From assembly GCA_963730285.1 (NCBI GenBank), contig CAVSQY010000006.1:62001-126000 (forward strand): 64,000 nucleotides of DNA, in the 5' to 3' direction. The DNA comes from JARDZU01 sp963730285 (GTDB lineage: Bacteria; Actinomycetota; Acidimicrobiia; Spongiisociales; ZC4RG35). Under the pieces are notes generated by a model. That model did not search any database. It saw only the letters and a program-made list of their open reading frames with translations, and had not been told where the DNA came from. Position 1 is the first letter of the stretch; each line of letters opens with the position of its first letter. A program made the translations under genes and the position numbers. This document shows positions 41,302-50,865 of this stretch, piece by piece.

Positions 41302-42602
41302 CCGGACCCGTGGTCGCCAATCGGGCAATCTTGCGGCTGGCCATCCCTGCCTTGGGAACGTTGGCCGTCGATCCACTTCTCACACTGGCGGACACGGCAT
41401 TCGTGGCCCGTCTCGGAGTAGGCGAATTGGCCGCCCTGGGCGTGGACACCGCCCTTCTCGGGTTTGCTTTCTTCGGATTCAATTTCCTCGCCTACGCCAC
41501 GACGCCATTGGTGGCTCAGGCGTTGGGCAAGGGCGACCAGGACCAGGCGCGACAGTGGGTATCCGATGCGTTGGCCCTAGCAGTGGGCCTCGGCGTGGTT
41601 GCAACGGTCCTGGTCGAGATCCTGGCTCCCCGGCTCATCGGCTTGATGGGAGCTTCTGGTGCCGTGGCCCAACTCGCCGTCTCATATCTGCGCCTTCGGG
41701 TGATCGCGACTCCGGCTGTGCTGCTGGTGACGGCAGGTCACGGTGCGTTTCGGGGGCATCAGGACACGACCACTCCGTTGAGGGTGGCCATGGGCGTGAA
41801 TGGGATCAATCTGGTCCTGGACCCGCTCCTCATCTTCGGGCTCGGTCTCGGGATCGAGGGGGCGGCCATCGCCACCGTCGTAGCGCAGGTGCTAGGGGCG
41901 TTTTGGTTCTTGAGGCTTATCAGGGCGCGGGCCATGGCCAAGCGTCCGGCCGGCCTTCGCCAGGCTCTTCCGACCATCCTCGCCCTGGCCAGGAACGGGG
42001 CACTCGTCTCGCTCCGCACCGGGGCTCTGCTCCTGGGCCTCACCTACGCCGCGGCGACTGCGACCCGGCTAGGGCCATCCGATATCGCCGCTCACCAGGT
42101 GGTGATGCAGGTGTGGCTCCTGGCGGCAATGATCTCCGATTCCTTTGCCATCGCCGCTCAGGCAATGGTTGGCGAGGTGGCGGGGAGTGGGTCTATCTCG
42201 CACTTGAATTCTTTGAATAGGAGGCTCCTACTCTTCGGATTCGTCACGGGCGGGTTGTTGTTGGCGACCTTCATCGTGGGTGCGCCGGCCATCGACTTTC
42301 TGGTTGAAGATCAGGCCACCTCGAGCCTCGCACTTTCTGCGATCCGCGTGGCGGGGTGGATGATGCCGGTAGCCACACTGGTATTTGTCGCCGACGGGAT
42401 CTTTTTCGGCCTGCTCGCCTTTGGGACTGTGCTCTCCTCCACCGCGTTTGGGGCCGTCACCCTGGTGGTCATGGTGGCGGCCACCCCCCTTGGTGCGTCA
42501 CTCGACGGGATCTGGTGGGCGATCGGAGCCATGCTCGTGAGCAGAGGGCTGGTCTTCCTGGTCGGCTATCCCAGGTCGGCTCGAGTCGACGCGAGATCCT
42601 GA
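41298..42602 (+). CDS. MATE-family efflux transporter (DinF-like)
   Basis: A 434-residue integral membrane protein with about twelve helices in two MATE halves. The first half begins ILRLAIPALGTLAVDPLLTLADTAFVARLGVGELAALGVDT, and a central GVNGINLVLDPLLIFGLGLGIEGAAIAT repeat is typical of the DinF subgroup. The second half contains SDIAAHQVVMQVWLLAAMISDSFAIAAQAMVG. These use Na+ or H+ gradients to export organic cations. Translation begins at TTG 41298 inside the nth stop. Its 3' end overlaps the convergent MFS gene by 37 nt. Confidence 0.9.
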   Translation: MTGPVVANRAILRLAIPALGTLAVDPLLTLADTAFVARLGVGELAALGVDTALLGFAFFGFNFLAYATTPLVAQALGKGDQDQARQWVSDALALAVGLGVVATVLVEILAPRLIGLMGASGAVAQLAVSYLRLRVIATPAVLLVTAGHGAFRGHQDTTTPLRVAMGVNGINLVLDPLLIFGLGLGIEGAAIATVVAQVLGAFWFLRLIRARAMAKRPAGLRQALPTILALARNGALVSLRTGALLLGLTYAAATATRLGPSDIAAHQVVMQVWLLAAMISDSFAIAAQAMVGEVAGSGSISHLNSLNRRLLLFGFVTGGLLLATFIVGAPAIDFLVEDQATSSLALSAIRVAGWMMPVATLVFVADGIFFGLLAFGTVLSSTAFGAVTLVVMVAATPLGASLDGIWWAIGAMLVSRGLVFLVGYPRSARVDARS

Positions 42603-43813
42603 CCTCGCGTCTCGGGCAGAAGCAGTGTCAGCAGTGCCGCCGCCGCCATGCCCACACCGAGTATGGACACGGTCGTCGAGAGCCCGAACCGGTCGATGGT
42701 GAACACACCAGCGATCAGGCCGGCGGCCGAGCCGGCCAGGGCAAAGTTGGTGGCTGCAGTGTTGGCGCTCCCCCTGAGACCGGTGGGAAACAACTCGGCG
42801 CGATGGGATCCACCGGCGGGGACAAAGGCAAATGTCCCGAAAGAGGAGACAACAACAGCCGCGACGATCATCGCCACCGACTCGGACCAATAGATCACAA
42901 GACCTCCGGCCAGCGCCATGAGCAGTGCGATCACGGTGGTCATCCTGCGTCCCCAGGCGTCGGCGAGGTGCCCGCCGACGAAGAAACCCAGCCCGCCCAT
43001 TGTGCCGCCGAGCAGTCCTACTAGGACCGTTGAGCCCGCGGTGAGCCCAATGTCCTCGATCATCCTCGTGGTGGAGAAGGCGAGCGCCACCGCGGAGAAC
43101 GCCGACGCCAGAAAACCGATGGCCGCCACGATCCAGAATCGGCGGGCCCAGAGCCCGAGGGTGAGATCCCGCCAATGCTCCGAGCCGGTCTCGTGCTCGA
43201 GGAAGAGCTCACTCTCGGGAACGTTCTTTATCAGGAACGGCAAGACCAGAAAGCCCAAACCTATCAGGAGGTGGGGTATCCGCCAGCTGTCACCCCCACC
43301 ATCCGCCAGGGGAAGGGTCATCAGCGCCAACCCTCCGCCAAACGAAACCGCCGCCCCGTAAAACGAAATGGCGTAAGCGCGGATCGTCGGGGAGACCTGC
43401 TCGGCCAGCAGAACCACCGCCAGTCCGGACATCGCGGCCGTACCGGTTCGCAGGATCGCCTGGGCGGCGCCGAACTGCCAGGACTCCATGGCCAGCCCCG
43501 CCACTGTGCCCCCCAAGACCACGAGCGTCAATGCCCAGAGAAAGGACTTCCGGCGCCCACGGCGGTCGGCGAGCCATCCCAGTGGGAGGGCAGCAAACGC
43601 GGCGAGCCGGGCCACACCGAGCAAGAGACTCATCTGGCCACTGCTGAGACCTAGTCCAGCCCGCGTGTAGGGCAGGCTTGCCGACGCTTGAGCCTGGGCG
43701 AATCCTTGCACGACCCCGGCCGACCAGATGATCAGGACCAATTTTCGGTCGGCTTGGGAGAACCGATCCACCGGTAGCAGAGGGTCGACCACTCGGCGGA
43801 TCCATGAAGCCAC
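42566..43813 (-). CDS. MFS transporter
   Basis: A 415-residue major facilitator with twelve predicted helices. The loop 2-3 signature is GWLADRRGRRKSFLWAL and the symmetric loop 8-9 copy is GGHLADAWGRRMTTVIALLM. A long cytoplasmic loop with ESELFLEHETGSEHWRDLTLG lies between the halves. No substrate-specific motif is recognisable. ATG 43813 lies 54 nt from the divergent ccdA gene. Confidence 0.88.
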   Translation of the reverse strand: MASWIRRVVDPLLPVDRFSQADRKLVLIIWSAGVVQGFAQAQASASLPYTRAGLGLSSGQMSLLLGVARLAAFAALPLGWLADRRGRRKSFLWALTLVVLGGTVAGLAMESWQFGAAQAILRTGTAAMSGLAVVLLAEQVSPTIRAYAISFYGAAVSFGGGLALMTLPLADGGGDSWRIPHLLIGLGFLVLPFLIKNVPESELFLEHETGSEHWRDLTLGLWARRFWIVAAIGFLASAFSAVALAFSTTRMIEDIGLTAGSTVLVGLLGGTMGGLGFFVGGHLADAWGRRMTTVIALLMALAGGLVIYWSESVAMIVAAVVVSSFGTFAFVPAGGSHRAELFPTGLRGSANTAATNFALAGSAAGLIAGVFTIDRFGLSTTVSILGVGMAAAALLTLLLPETRGQDLASTRADLG

Positions 43814-43867
43814 AATCCGAGGGTAGGACCGGCGACATGGGAAGATCAGGCACCGGTCAACCGTTGC

Positions 43868-44650
43868 GTGGTTCCCAGAGTGTTCGAGAACGTCGACTCA
43901 GCCGCCTACATCGCCCAGATCATGATTGCCTTTGGAGCAGGAGTGATCTCGTTCGTTTCCCCGTGCGTGCTACCGCTGCTACCCGGGTATCTCTCGATGA
44001 TGTCTGGGTATTCAGCCGCTCAACTCGAATCTGGCGATGTTTCGTGGCGCCGTATGACCGCGGTGATTCTCCAGTTCATTGCCGGATTCACAGTGGTCTT
44101 CGCCCTGCTCGGAGCTGCGGCCACGGGGCTGGGACGGTATCTGGCGCAGAACCTCAACACTTTCACCGCCATTGCCGGGTTTGTGATCATCGCCTTCGGT
44201 GTGTTGATGGTGGCCATGGCGGTTTCGAATCGGGGGTTGCTGGCCACCTTCAATCGGGAGCGCCGCGTCGATGTGAGACCTTCCCGTCTGGGGCGGTGGG
44301 CACCACCAGTCATGGGGGCGGCATTCGGGTTTGGATGGACTCCGTGCATCGGTCCGGTGCTAACTGTCATCCTTGCCACGGCGGCCACCCAGGAGTCCCT
44401 TGGCCGGGGGGTACTCCTGTTGGTGGTGTATTCGCTGGGCCTGGGTGTCCCGTTCCTGCTCGCAGGGCTCGGCCTCTTCAAGGTTTTCGGGCGTCTCAAG
44501 CCTTACCTTCGGGCGATCAACATCGCTTCCGGTGCCCTTCTGACGGCATTCGGCGTGATCATGGTCACGGGCAACATGGGGACGATCTCGGCCTGGTTCT
44601 CCAATCTGTTTCTGTCGGTGCCGTTCCTCAGAGACCTCGCCTCGGTATGA
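43868..44650 (+). CDS. ccdA: Cytochrome c biogenesis / thiol transport protein CcdA
   Basis: A 260-residue DsbD-type membrane protein with six helices that carries reducing equivalents across the membrane. The two redox Cys are in ISFVSPCVLPLLPGYLSMMSG (helix 1) and FGFGWTPCIGPVLTVIL (helix 4), each followed by Pro-containing kinks typical of CcdA. No thioredoxin-like or Ccs genes follow, so its partner is elsewhere. It starts at GTG 43868; its stop overlaps ygfZ (ATGA). Confidence 0.92.
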   Translation: MVPRVFENVDSAAYIAQIMIAFGAGVISFVSPCVLPLLPGYLSMMSGYSAAQLESGDVSWRRMTAVILQFIAGFTVVFALLGAAATGLGRYLAQNLNTFTAIAGFVIIAFGVLMVAMAVSNRGLLATFNRERRVDVRPSRLGRWAPPVMGAAFGFGWTPCIGPVLTVILATAATQESLGRGVLLLVVYSLGLGVPFLLAGLGLFKVFGRLKPYLRAINIASGALLTAFGVIMVTGNMGTISAWFSNLFLSVPFLRDLASV

Positions 44651-45486
44651 CCGACAGTGGCTCTCAGCCCGCCCTGGCCCCGGTGCAGCCCGACCTGTTC
44701 TGGTTTCACGGCCCCGATGCCATCCGCTTTCTCAACGACCTCGTCAGCCAAGAAATTGGTGAGGCTCCTCCAGGAGCGGTGAGGAGGTCGCTTCTGCTGA
44801 CTCCCCAGGGAAAGCTCCATTTCATGATGTGGCTTCTCCGTGACGAGGATCGAGTCGGGTTGGCGGTAGATGATGGGCTCGGAGAAGAATTGGTCGAGAC
44901 ATTGCGTCGGTTCCTGATCAGGGTGAAGGTCGAGATAGACCGGGTGGAGAGCCCGATGAGAGTCGTCGTCGGCATGGACGGACCGTCTCCCGGCCGATGG
45001 TCCGAAAACGACGAAGGACTTGTTGCCGACGTCTCCTGGGTCAACCTGAGGCGGGCTCTGGTGGTGGGGGAGGAGCCGAGCCTTCCCGTGCTGGATGAGG
45101 ATTCCTATACGGCTTTGCGAATTCGTGCAGGTGAGCCAGAAATCGGTGTTGATGTGGATGAGACCACCATTCCTCAAGAGACGGGGGTGGTGCCCTCCAC
45201 TGTCTCCTTCACCAAAGGGTGTTTCCTGGGCCAGGAACTGGTGGCCCGACTCGACAGTCGCGGGGGTCGGGTCAACCGGGTCCTTCGCATCCTCGAGTTC
45301 GAAGGCGGGACGCCGCCTCGAGGCGCGGAAGTGCTCGAAGACGGCGGTGCCGTGGGTGTCCTGACGTCAGTGGCGAAGGGCCTCGGCATGGCACGGCTTC
45401 ACCGCGACGTGGCCCCGGGTGCCACGGTCGAGGCCGGGGGCCTGCAGGCCACGGTCAGGGGCCTCCCCGCGAATCCTGAGACGTAG
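44647..45486 (+). CDS. ygfZ: YgfZ/GcvT-domain folate-binding protein
   Basis: A 279-residue tetrahydrofolate-binding protein that supports repair or assembly of iron-sulfur enzymes. The family signature KGCFLGQELVARLDSRG lies near residue 195, preceded by RIRAGEPEIGVDVDETTIPQE and the N-terminal FHGPDAIRFLNDLVSQEI and LLTPQGKLHFMMWLL. ATG 44647 overlaps the ccdA stop; the much longer open frame starting at 43804 is not coding upstream of this point. Confidence 0.92.
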   Translation: MTDSGSQPALAPVQPDLFWFHGPDAIRFLNDLVSQEIGEAPPGAVRRSLLLTPQGKLHFMMWLLRDEDRVGLAVDDGLGEELVETLRRFLIRVKVEIDRVESPMRVVVGMDGPSPGRWSENDEGLVADVSWVNLRRALVVGEEPSLPVLDEDSYTALRIRAGEPEIGVDVDETTIPQETGVVPSTVSFTKGCFLGQELVARLDSRGGRVNRVLRILEFEGGTPPRGAEVLEDGGAVGVLTSVAKGLGMARLHRDVAPGATVEAGGLQATVRGLPANPET

Positions 45487-45525
45487 TTCACCACTTCTTT
45501 ACAGGTGTGAGGCCAAACTAAGCGG

Positions 45526-46203
45526 GTGCCCGGACCAACCCGCTCGGTCCTCCTGGTGGAGGACGATGAGGCAATCGCAGACATGCTGCGCGGTTTCTTC
45601 GAGCGCGACGGCTATCGCTTCCTCCACGCCTTGACCGGCGAGGAAGCCGTAGAGCGATTGCGCATCAGACCCGTCTCAGCCGTGCTTCTCGATATCAATC
45701 TGGCGGGGATAGACGGCATAGAGACCTGTCGGCGCATCAGGGAGTTCGCCAAGATCCCGGTGATAATGCTCACCGCTCGGGACAGCGAGATCGACAAGGT
45801 GCTCGGGTTGGAGATGGGGGCGGACGACTACGTGACCAAGCCCTTCTCGCCTCGCGAGCTCATGGCAAGGGTGAAGGCCGTGCTGCGGCGCTCGGAGGAG
45901 CCTCCGGCCAAGCCTCGCATCATCGAGATCTCGGGTTTCCAGATCGATGGCGGCAAGCGGGCGGTGGTCACGCCCACAGGCGGGATCGTGGAGCCGACGG
46001 CAAAGGAGTTCGACCTGTTGTGGTTCCTCGCCGAGAACTCGGGGCTGGCCATGTCCCGCGGTCAGATCCTCGAAGGGGTGTGGGGATACGAGTATTTCGA
46101 TGAGACGCGCACCGTCGACGTGCACATAAGGCAGCTGCGCAAGAAGATCGAGGGAATCCCGATCGAGACGGTTTGGGGTGTCGGCTACAGGCTCGGTTCG
46201 TAG
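45526..46203 (+). CDS. OmpR/PhoB-type response regulator
   Basis: A 225-residue DNA-binding response regulator. The receiver domain has the acidic pair EDDE, phospho-acceptor Asp in VLLDINLAGIDG (about 53), Thr in MLTARD and Lys in VTKPFSPRELMARV. The C-terminal winged helix has PTAKEFDLLWFLAENSGLAMSRGQILEGVWGYEYFDETRTVDVHIRQLRKKI. It starts at GTG 45526, 39 nt after ygfZ. Its stop shares bases with the GTG of the cognate kinase gene. The targets are unknown. Confidence 0.93.
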   Translation: MPGPTRSVLLVEDDEAIADMLRGFFERDGYRFLHALTGEEAVERLRIRPVSAVLLDINLAGIDGIETCRRIREFAKIPVIMLTARDSEIDKVLGLEMGADDYVTKPFSPRELMARVKAVLRRSEEPPAKPRIIEISGFQIDGGKRAVVTPTGGIVEPTAKEFDLLWFLAENSGLAMSRGQILEGVWGYEYFDETRTVDVHIRQLRKKIEGIPIETVWGVGYRLGS

Positions 46204-47624
46204 TGCGAAGACGGCTGTTCTGGGCCATTGCTGGTGTGGCGTTCGTGACCGGGGTAATGGTGCTGGGAGGTGTCATCGTCGCATCACAGCGTGCGGCCGT
46301 GGAGGCCACGCAGCGTGAGCTCTCACGATCTGCCGACGAAGTCGTCTCCATTCTCCAGGACACCGCCGCCAGTCAGAGACCCGGAGCGCTGGTGGAATTG
46401 ATCAGGGGGCTCGAGGCTGACCAGGTTGGCTCCCTCTTGAGCAGGATCAGACGCACGGCAGGGAGCTCCGATCTGGCGTTCGGTGCAGTCGGGGCTGATG
46501 GTGTGATCAGAAGCAACGACCCATTGTTCAGCAGATTCGACATCGATCAATCAGCCGTCACTGCCGGCGACAAGCAATTCGTCAGATCATCCACAAACGA
46601 GCTGGTGGTGGTGGCTCCGACGGTCCTGACATTTGTGGGCGGTGACGCCACCGTGCTCGTAGCCGTGGCGCGGGAAGCTCCGGTGGTTCGGTCTCGTGAC
46701 ATGTTCCGCGAGCTTCTCCTGGTCGCCATCGGGATGGCCGCCATCTCAGCAATCCTGGCCAGGATCCTCTCGACCCAGCTGACGAGGCGGCTCCGGCCCT
46801 TCTCCGACGCGGCATTGCAGCTGGCGTCGGGTGACCTCACCACGAGGGTCCCCGATCTCGACGATCCCGATCTCGACGAAGTGGCCGAGGCATTCAACGA
46901 CATGGCCGGTGAGCTGGAGGCGACCAGGCAACGTGAGCGCGACTTCCTGCTCGGAGTCGGCCACGATCTTCGGACCCCGCTGACGACGATCGGTGGCTAC
47001 GCCGAGGCGTTGGAGAGCGGGGCCGTCGATCGAGATGAAATGACCAAGATCGGCTCCGTCCTTGGGACACAGAGTCGTCAGCTGGGTCGCTTGATCGAGG
47101 ACTTGAGCCTATTGGCGCGGCTGGAGCAACCCGAGTTTGGGCTCAGGGTCGAAGAGGTCGACGCTGGTGCCCATGTCAGCGAGATCGTCGACGCCTTTCA
47201 ACGTCGTGCGGGCGAGATAGGGGTCAGGTTGGAGATGGATGCCGTTGACGCCCCGAAAATTCGAACCGATCCTGACCGCTTGGGCCAGATCGCACAGAAC
47301 CTCGTGGAGAATGCGTTGAGGTTCACTCCTGAGGCAGGAACAGTGACCGTGACCGTTCGTTCAGAAGGCGATGGCTTGGTCCTCCGTGTTCGCGACACCG
47401 GCACCGGCATCGATCCCGACGACCTGCCATTTGTGTTCGATCGGCATTACATGGGTCGTCAGCGGCGTATTCGGAACGAGGGGAGCGGGCTCGGATTGTC
47501 GATCGTGAAAGGCCTCGCCGAGCGACTCGGAGGCACCGTCGACGCGGAGTCGGAGCCGGGTCGGGGGACCACGATCACCATCCGGCTCGCATCGTTGGAG
47601 GACGATGAGGGCACCGTTGTCTGA
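46203..47624 (+). CDS. Sensor histidine kinase (HAMP/HisKA)
   Basis: A 473-residue kinase. Helix 1 (about 5-25), an extracytoplasmic sensor of about 130 residues, helix 2 (LLLVAIGMAAISAILARIL), HAMP (RPFSDAALQLASGDLTTRVPDLDDPDLDEVAEAFNDMAGEL), then HisKA with His in LGVGHDLRTPLTTIGGYAEAL. The ATPase has N box NLVENALRF, G1 DTGTGI, F box DLPFVFDRHYMG and G2 GSGLGLSIVKGLAERLGG. GTG 46203 overlaps the regulator stop by one base. The signal is unknown; the sensor domain lacks recognised motifs. Confidence 0.93.
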   Translation: MRRRLFWAIAGVAFVTGVMVLGGVIVASQRAAVEATQRELSRSADEVVSILQDTAASQRPGALVELIRGLEADQVGSLLSRIRRTAGSSDLAFGAVGADGVIRSNDPLFSRFDIDQSAVTAGDKQFVRSSTNELVVVAPTVLTFVGGDATVLVAVAREAPVVRSRDMFRELLLVAIGMAAISAILARILSTQLTRRLRPFSDAALQLASGDLTTRVPDLDDPDLDEVAEAFNDMAGELEATRQRERDFLLGVGHDLRTPLTTIGGYAEALESGAVDRDEMTKIGSVLGTQSRQLGRLIEDLSLLARLEQPEFGLRVEEVDAGAHVSEIVDAFQRRAGEIGVRLEMDAVDAPKIRTDPDRLGQIAQNLVENALRFTPEAGTVTVTVRSEGDGLVLRVRDTGTGIDPDDLPFVFDRHYMGRQRRIRNEGSGLGLSIVKGLAERLGGTVDAESEPGRGTTITIRLASLEDDEGTVV

Positions 47625-47633
47625 GGGTGACGG

Positions 47634-47717
47634 TGCCGGAGGTGGGACTCGAACCCACACGCCACTGAGGACACAGCATTTTGAGTGCTGCGCGTCTGCC
47701 AATTCCGCCACTCCGGC
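47634..47717 (-). tRNA. tRNA-Leu (CAA)
   Basis: An 84-nt cloverleaf on the minus strand. The acceptor arm is GCCGGAG/CTCCGGC with discriminator A, the anticodon stem is CAGCA/TGCTG with loop CTCAAAA giving anticodon CAA (reads UUG), the variable arm is long as in class II tRNAs, and the T arm is GTGGG-TTCGAGT-CCCAC. The 3' CCA is not fully encoded (ACCG follows), so it is added enzymatically. It lies just downstream of the kinase gene on the opposite strand. Confidence 0.96.
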
Positions 47718-47740
47718 CCGGGTGTGGGAGTGTATGAGAC

Positions 47741-48058
47741 GTGAAGGGCATTGGCGACCCGTGGGGATACGCTGAGCCTGGATTGAAGCGACTGCATCGA
47801 CGCATCTTCCGGCTCAACGACAGGATCGAGTCGTTGGACTCGGAAATGACACTGGTCCGCGAGGAGCTCGGCTATCACCGTTCGATCGACGATGACGCTC
47901 AACGAGATGCTGTGATCGGCAACCACATCGACCGTGAGGAAGCCGGGCTGACATCGGCTGACGTTCGCCGCTTTGAGCGCACCCTGGGTCAGCTTCTCGA
48001 TCAGCGAGACAAATTGGCGAGAAAACGTGATCTTCTCATCGCTCGCCTGCCGGACTGA
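47741..48058 (+). CDS. Small coiled-coil hypothetical protein
   Basis: A 105-residue, highly charged, predicted all-helical protein without membrane segments. A first helix has LKRLHRRIFRLNDRIESLDSEMTLVREELGYHR, then a DDDAQRDAVIGNHIDREEAGLTSADVRRFERTL segment and a C-terminal basic helix. GTG 47741 is the start, with no strong ribosome binding site. It lies between tRNA-Leu and polA on the plus strand. I do not recognise a function; the coding pattern and lack of overlap with other genes favour a real gene. Confidence 0.6.
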   Translation: MKGIGDPWGYAEPGLKRLHRRIFRLNDRIESLDSEMTLVREELGYHRSIDDDAQRDAVIGNHIDREEAGLTSADVRRFERTLGQLLDQRDKLARKRDLLIARLPD

Positions 48059-48105
48059 CCCCGAATTCGGCCCAGTGGCCGTCGCCCAATCGAACGAGGG
48101 ACCGC

Positions 48106-48111
48106 TAGCGT
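48106..48111 (+). promoter_or_regulatory. -10-like element of polA
   Basis: TAGCGT ends 7 nt before the GTG start of polA at 48119 with no ribosome binding site between, matching the leaderless spacing seen at nth. The match to the -10 consensus is modest. Confidence 0.3.
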
Positions 48112-48118
48112 CGGGCAT

Positions 48119-50731
48119 GTGCCGACACTCGCGCTGATCGACGGAAACTCAATCGCATACCGGGCTTTTTACGCTCTTCCCGACGACCTCGCCACCAAGA
48201 GCGGGCAGGTCACCAATTCCGTGTTCGGCTTCACGCGAATGTTGATTCGACTCCTGAAGGACTTTCACCCTGATGGAATCGCCGTGGCCTGGGACGTGTC
48301 CCGTCACACCTTCCGCACCGACTCCTTCCCCGAGTACAAGGCGCAACGTGAGAGAGCTCCGGATCACTTCCGAACCCAGCTGCCCTTGATCGACGAAGTG
48401 CTTCGGTCCTTGGAGATCAACCAATTTCGCGAGGAGGGCTTCGAGGCCGACGACCTCATAGCCTCGCTGACCCGGGTTGCAGTGGAGGGCGGCTGGGAGG
48501 TCCTCATCGTCACCGGGGACCGTGACGCATTTCAACTGATCGGCGGACCGACACGAGTGGTGTACACCCGGCGCGGAATCAGCGACACCGTGCTGGCCGA
48601 CGCCGAGTATGTGGAAGGTCGCTATGGCATCCGCCCGGATCAGTATGTGGATTACGCAGCGCTGCGTGGGGACACCTCCGACAATCTTCCCGGAGTTCCC
48701 GGTGTGGGGGAGAAGACGGCGGCGCGGCTCATCTCTGAGTACGGCGACCTGGACAACCTCTATCTGGCCATCGCCGATCAAACCCCGAAGCTTCGGGAGA
48801 ACCTGGCCACACATCGCGAGCAGGTATTTCTCAACCGCCAGCTGATGAAGCTGGTCGATCACCTGGATGTGGGTGTCCCGATCGAGGCCTTCCGCGTCCA
48901 AGAGTGGGACCGGTCCCGGGTCAAGGAGTTGTTCTCGAGTCTCGAGTTCCACTCGATGTGGGATGACCTGCAGCAGGCCCTCCCCTCGGCTCCCAATGCC
49001 ACCGAGGTCGTGTCGGTTGAGGCGTCCCTAGCGACTGGGAGGTCTCAGGTCCATGACATCGCCACTGGCGATGTCATGGTTGCCGGTCTCGTGATGGATT
49101 CGGGTGATCCCTTCGGGATGTCGGTCTCGACCGGCCCAGGAACCGCGGTGGTGATCCCCTTCGACGTGGCAGGGGAGATCCTGTCCCGACTGGAGACGGG
49201 CGAGTTGGCTCTGGCAGGCCACGACGTGAAGGAGCTGGTCAGGGCGATCCTCGACCTGGGCGGAGATGTCGAGCGCCTGGCGATGGACACCGCTCTCGCC
49301 GCTTACATCATCAACCCGTCCCAGCGCTCCTATCAGCTGGATGAGCTGGCCGACAGGCTGCTCGGTTTGGAATTGACCTCGCCCGACTCGGATGAGGGCG
49401 AAGCAGGGACCCTGCCTTTTGCCACGGGCCCGGACCTGGAGGCTGAAGGGCGCCGCATCGAAGCCGTGGCTCGCCTGGTGACGGTGATGAAAGACGAGCT
49501 GACGCAGCGCGAAGAGTTGACGTTGTTCGACGAGTTCGAGCTGCCGCTGGTCGCTGTTCTCGCCCGGATGGAACATGCCGGGATCGGTGTCGATCGCACC
49601 TATTTGGAGGAGATGGGAAGGGATCTGCGAGAGCGGCTCGAATCGTTGGACTCCCAGGTGCAGGAGTTGGCAGGGGAGCCTTTCAACGTGAACTCCACCG
49701 ATCAGCTCAGGTACATCCTGTTCGAGAAGCTCGGGCTCCCGGTCATCAAGAAGACATCGACGGGTAAGCCCTCGACCGACGCTTCCGTTCTCAAGAAGCT
49801 CGACCACCCATTGGTCGAAGCTCTGCTCGAGTATCGGGAATACGAGAAATTGAGGAGCACCTATGTCGATGGATATCTGCCACTGATCGAGCCGGACGGG
49901 CGCATACACACCCGCTTCAATCAGATGGCCGCAACCACCGGTCGACTTTCCTCAGATCGGCCCAACCTCCAGAACATCCCGATCAGATCCGAGTCGGGGC
50001 GCACCATCCGGCGGGCCTTCGTGGCCGGCGAGGGCAGCCGATTCCTGGTGGCCGACTATTCACAGATCGAGTTGAGGGTCCTGGCCCACATGAGTCAGGA
50101 CCCGTTCCTTCTCGATGCCTTTCGGAGTGGGTCCGACGTCCACACCGCGACTGCCGCTCGGGTGTGGGGATTGGCGGAGTCGGAGGTGACCACCGAACAG
50201 AGACGGACCGCCAAGATGATCAACTTCGGCCTGCTCTATGGAATGGAGGCTTTCGGACTGGCGGATCGGCTGGACATCAGCCGCTCCGAGGCACAGGAGC
50301 AAATGGATGCGTATTTCGCACAGTTCGTTCAGGTCAAGGAATTCATGCAGTCCATGGTGTCCGAAGCGCGGAATCAGGGTTACACCACCACGCTTTTCGG
50401 AAGGCGCCGTTATCTTCCCGAGTTGAAGTCGGATAACTACCGCATCAGGCAGATGGGCGAGCGAATGGCGCTGAATGCGCCAGTCCAAGGCACTGCTGCC
50501 GACATCATCAAGAAGGCGATGATCGACCTCGACTCTTCACTGCGGTCCGAGGGGCTCGTGTCTGGCCTACTACTCCAAATCCATGACGAGCTGATCTTGG
50601 AGTGCCCTGACGAAGAACTGGAAATGGCGGAGAAACTGGTCGTCGAGACGATGGAAGGAGTGGTGGCCTTGGACGTGCCCCTTCGTGTCGACGTGGCCAC
50701 GGGGCCCGATCTCGCGAGTGTCAAGGTTTGA
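48119..50731 (+). CDS. polA: DNA polymerase I
   Basis: An 870-residue repair polymerase. The N-terminal 5'-3' exonuclease (LALIDGNSIAYRAFYALP, EADDLIASLTRVA, VTGDRDAFQLI, LRGDTSDNLPGVPGVGEKTA) is intact. The middle 3'-5' exonuclease-like domain (about 300-480) lacks the DxE catalytic pair, as in many actinobacteria, so proofreading is unlikely. Polymerase motifs: FNQMAATTGRLSS, motif A DYSQIELRVLAH, the O-helix RRTAKMINFGLLYGM and motif C LQIHDELILE. It starts at GTG 48119, possibly leaderless. Confidence 0.96.
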   Translation: MPTLALIDGNSIAYRAFYALPDDLATKSGQVTNSVFGFTRMLIRLLKDFHPDGIAVAWDVSRHTFRTDSFPEYKAQRERAPDHFRTQLPLIDEVLRSLEINQFREEGFEADDLIASLTRVAVEGGWEVLIVTGDRDAFQLIGGPTRVVYTRRGISDTVLADAEYVEGRYGIRPDQYVDYAALRGDTSDNLPGVPGVGEKTAARLISEYGDLDNLYLAIADQTPKLRENLATHREQVFLNRQLMKLVDHLDVGVPIEAFRVQEWDRSRVKELFSSLEFHSMWDDLQQALPSAPNATEVVSVEASLATGRSQVHDIATGDVMVAGLVMDSGDPFGMSVSTGPGTAVVIPFDVAGEILSRLETGELALAGHDVKELVRAILDLGGDVERLAMDTALAAYIINPSQRSYQLDELADRLLGLELTSPDSDEGEAGTLPFATGPDLEAEGRRIEAVARLVTVMKDELTQREELTLFDEFELPLVAVLARMEHAGIGVDRTYLEEMGRDLRERLESLDSQVQELAGEPFNVNSTDQLRYILFEKLGLPVIKKTSTGKPSTDASVLKKLDHPLVEALLEYREYEKLRSTYVDGYLPLIEPDGRIHTRFNQMAATTGRLSSDRPNLQNIPIRSESGRTIRRAFVAGEGSRFLVADYSQIELRVLAHMSQDPFLLDAFRSGSDVHTATAARVWGLAESEVTTEQRRTAKMINFGLLYGMEAFGLADRLDISRSEAQEQMDAYFAQFVQVKEFMQSMVSEARNQGYTTTLFGRRRYLPELKSDNYRIRQMGERMALNAPVQGTAADIIKKAMIDLDSSLRSEGLVSGLLLQIHDELILECPDEELEMAEKLVVETMEGVVALDVPLRVDVATGPDLASVKV

Positions 50732-50777
50732 CCTGGGCTCGGTGGCCCGAGGTCAGATACGATACGTCGTAATGCTG

Positions 50778-50807
50778 TTGGCGGATTTCCCTACATACGC
50801 GTACACT
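50778..50807 (+). promoter_or_regulatory. rpsA promoter
   Basis: TTGGCG at 50778-50783, an 18-nt spacer and TACACT at 50802-50807 form a good sigma-70-like promoter in the 134-nt gap after polA. It predicts a leader of about 50 nt to the rpsA ATG at 50866, containing a strong GGAGGT at 50848-50853. Confidence 0.6.
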
Positions 50808-50865
50808 CACGAGAGCCTGCTGGACCCGAGTCGGCAGAGCTCCCTTTGGAGGTAACCACCCACAC

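Noticed and set aside
40826..42220. 464-codon open frame over nth and the MATE gene
   Set aside because: It overlaps two well-supported proteins in another frame and encodes an Arg/Gly/Ser-rich sequence without motifs.
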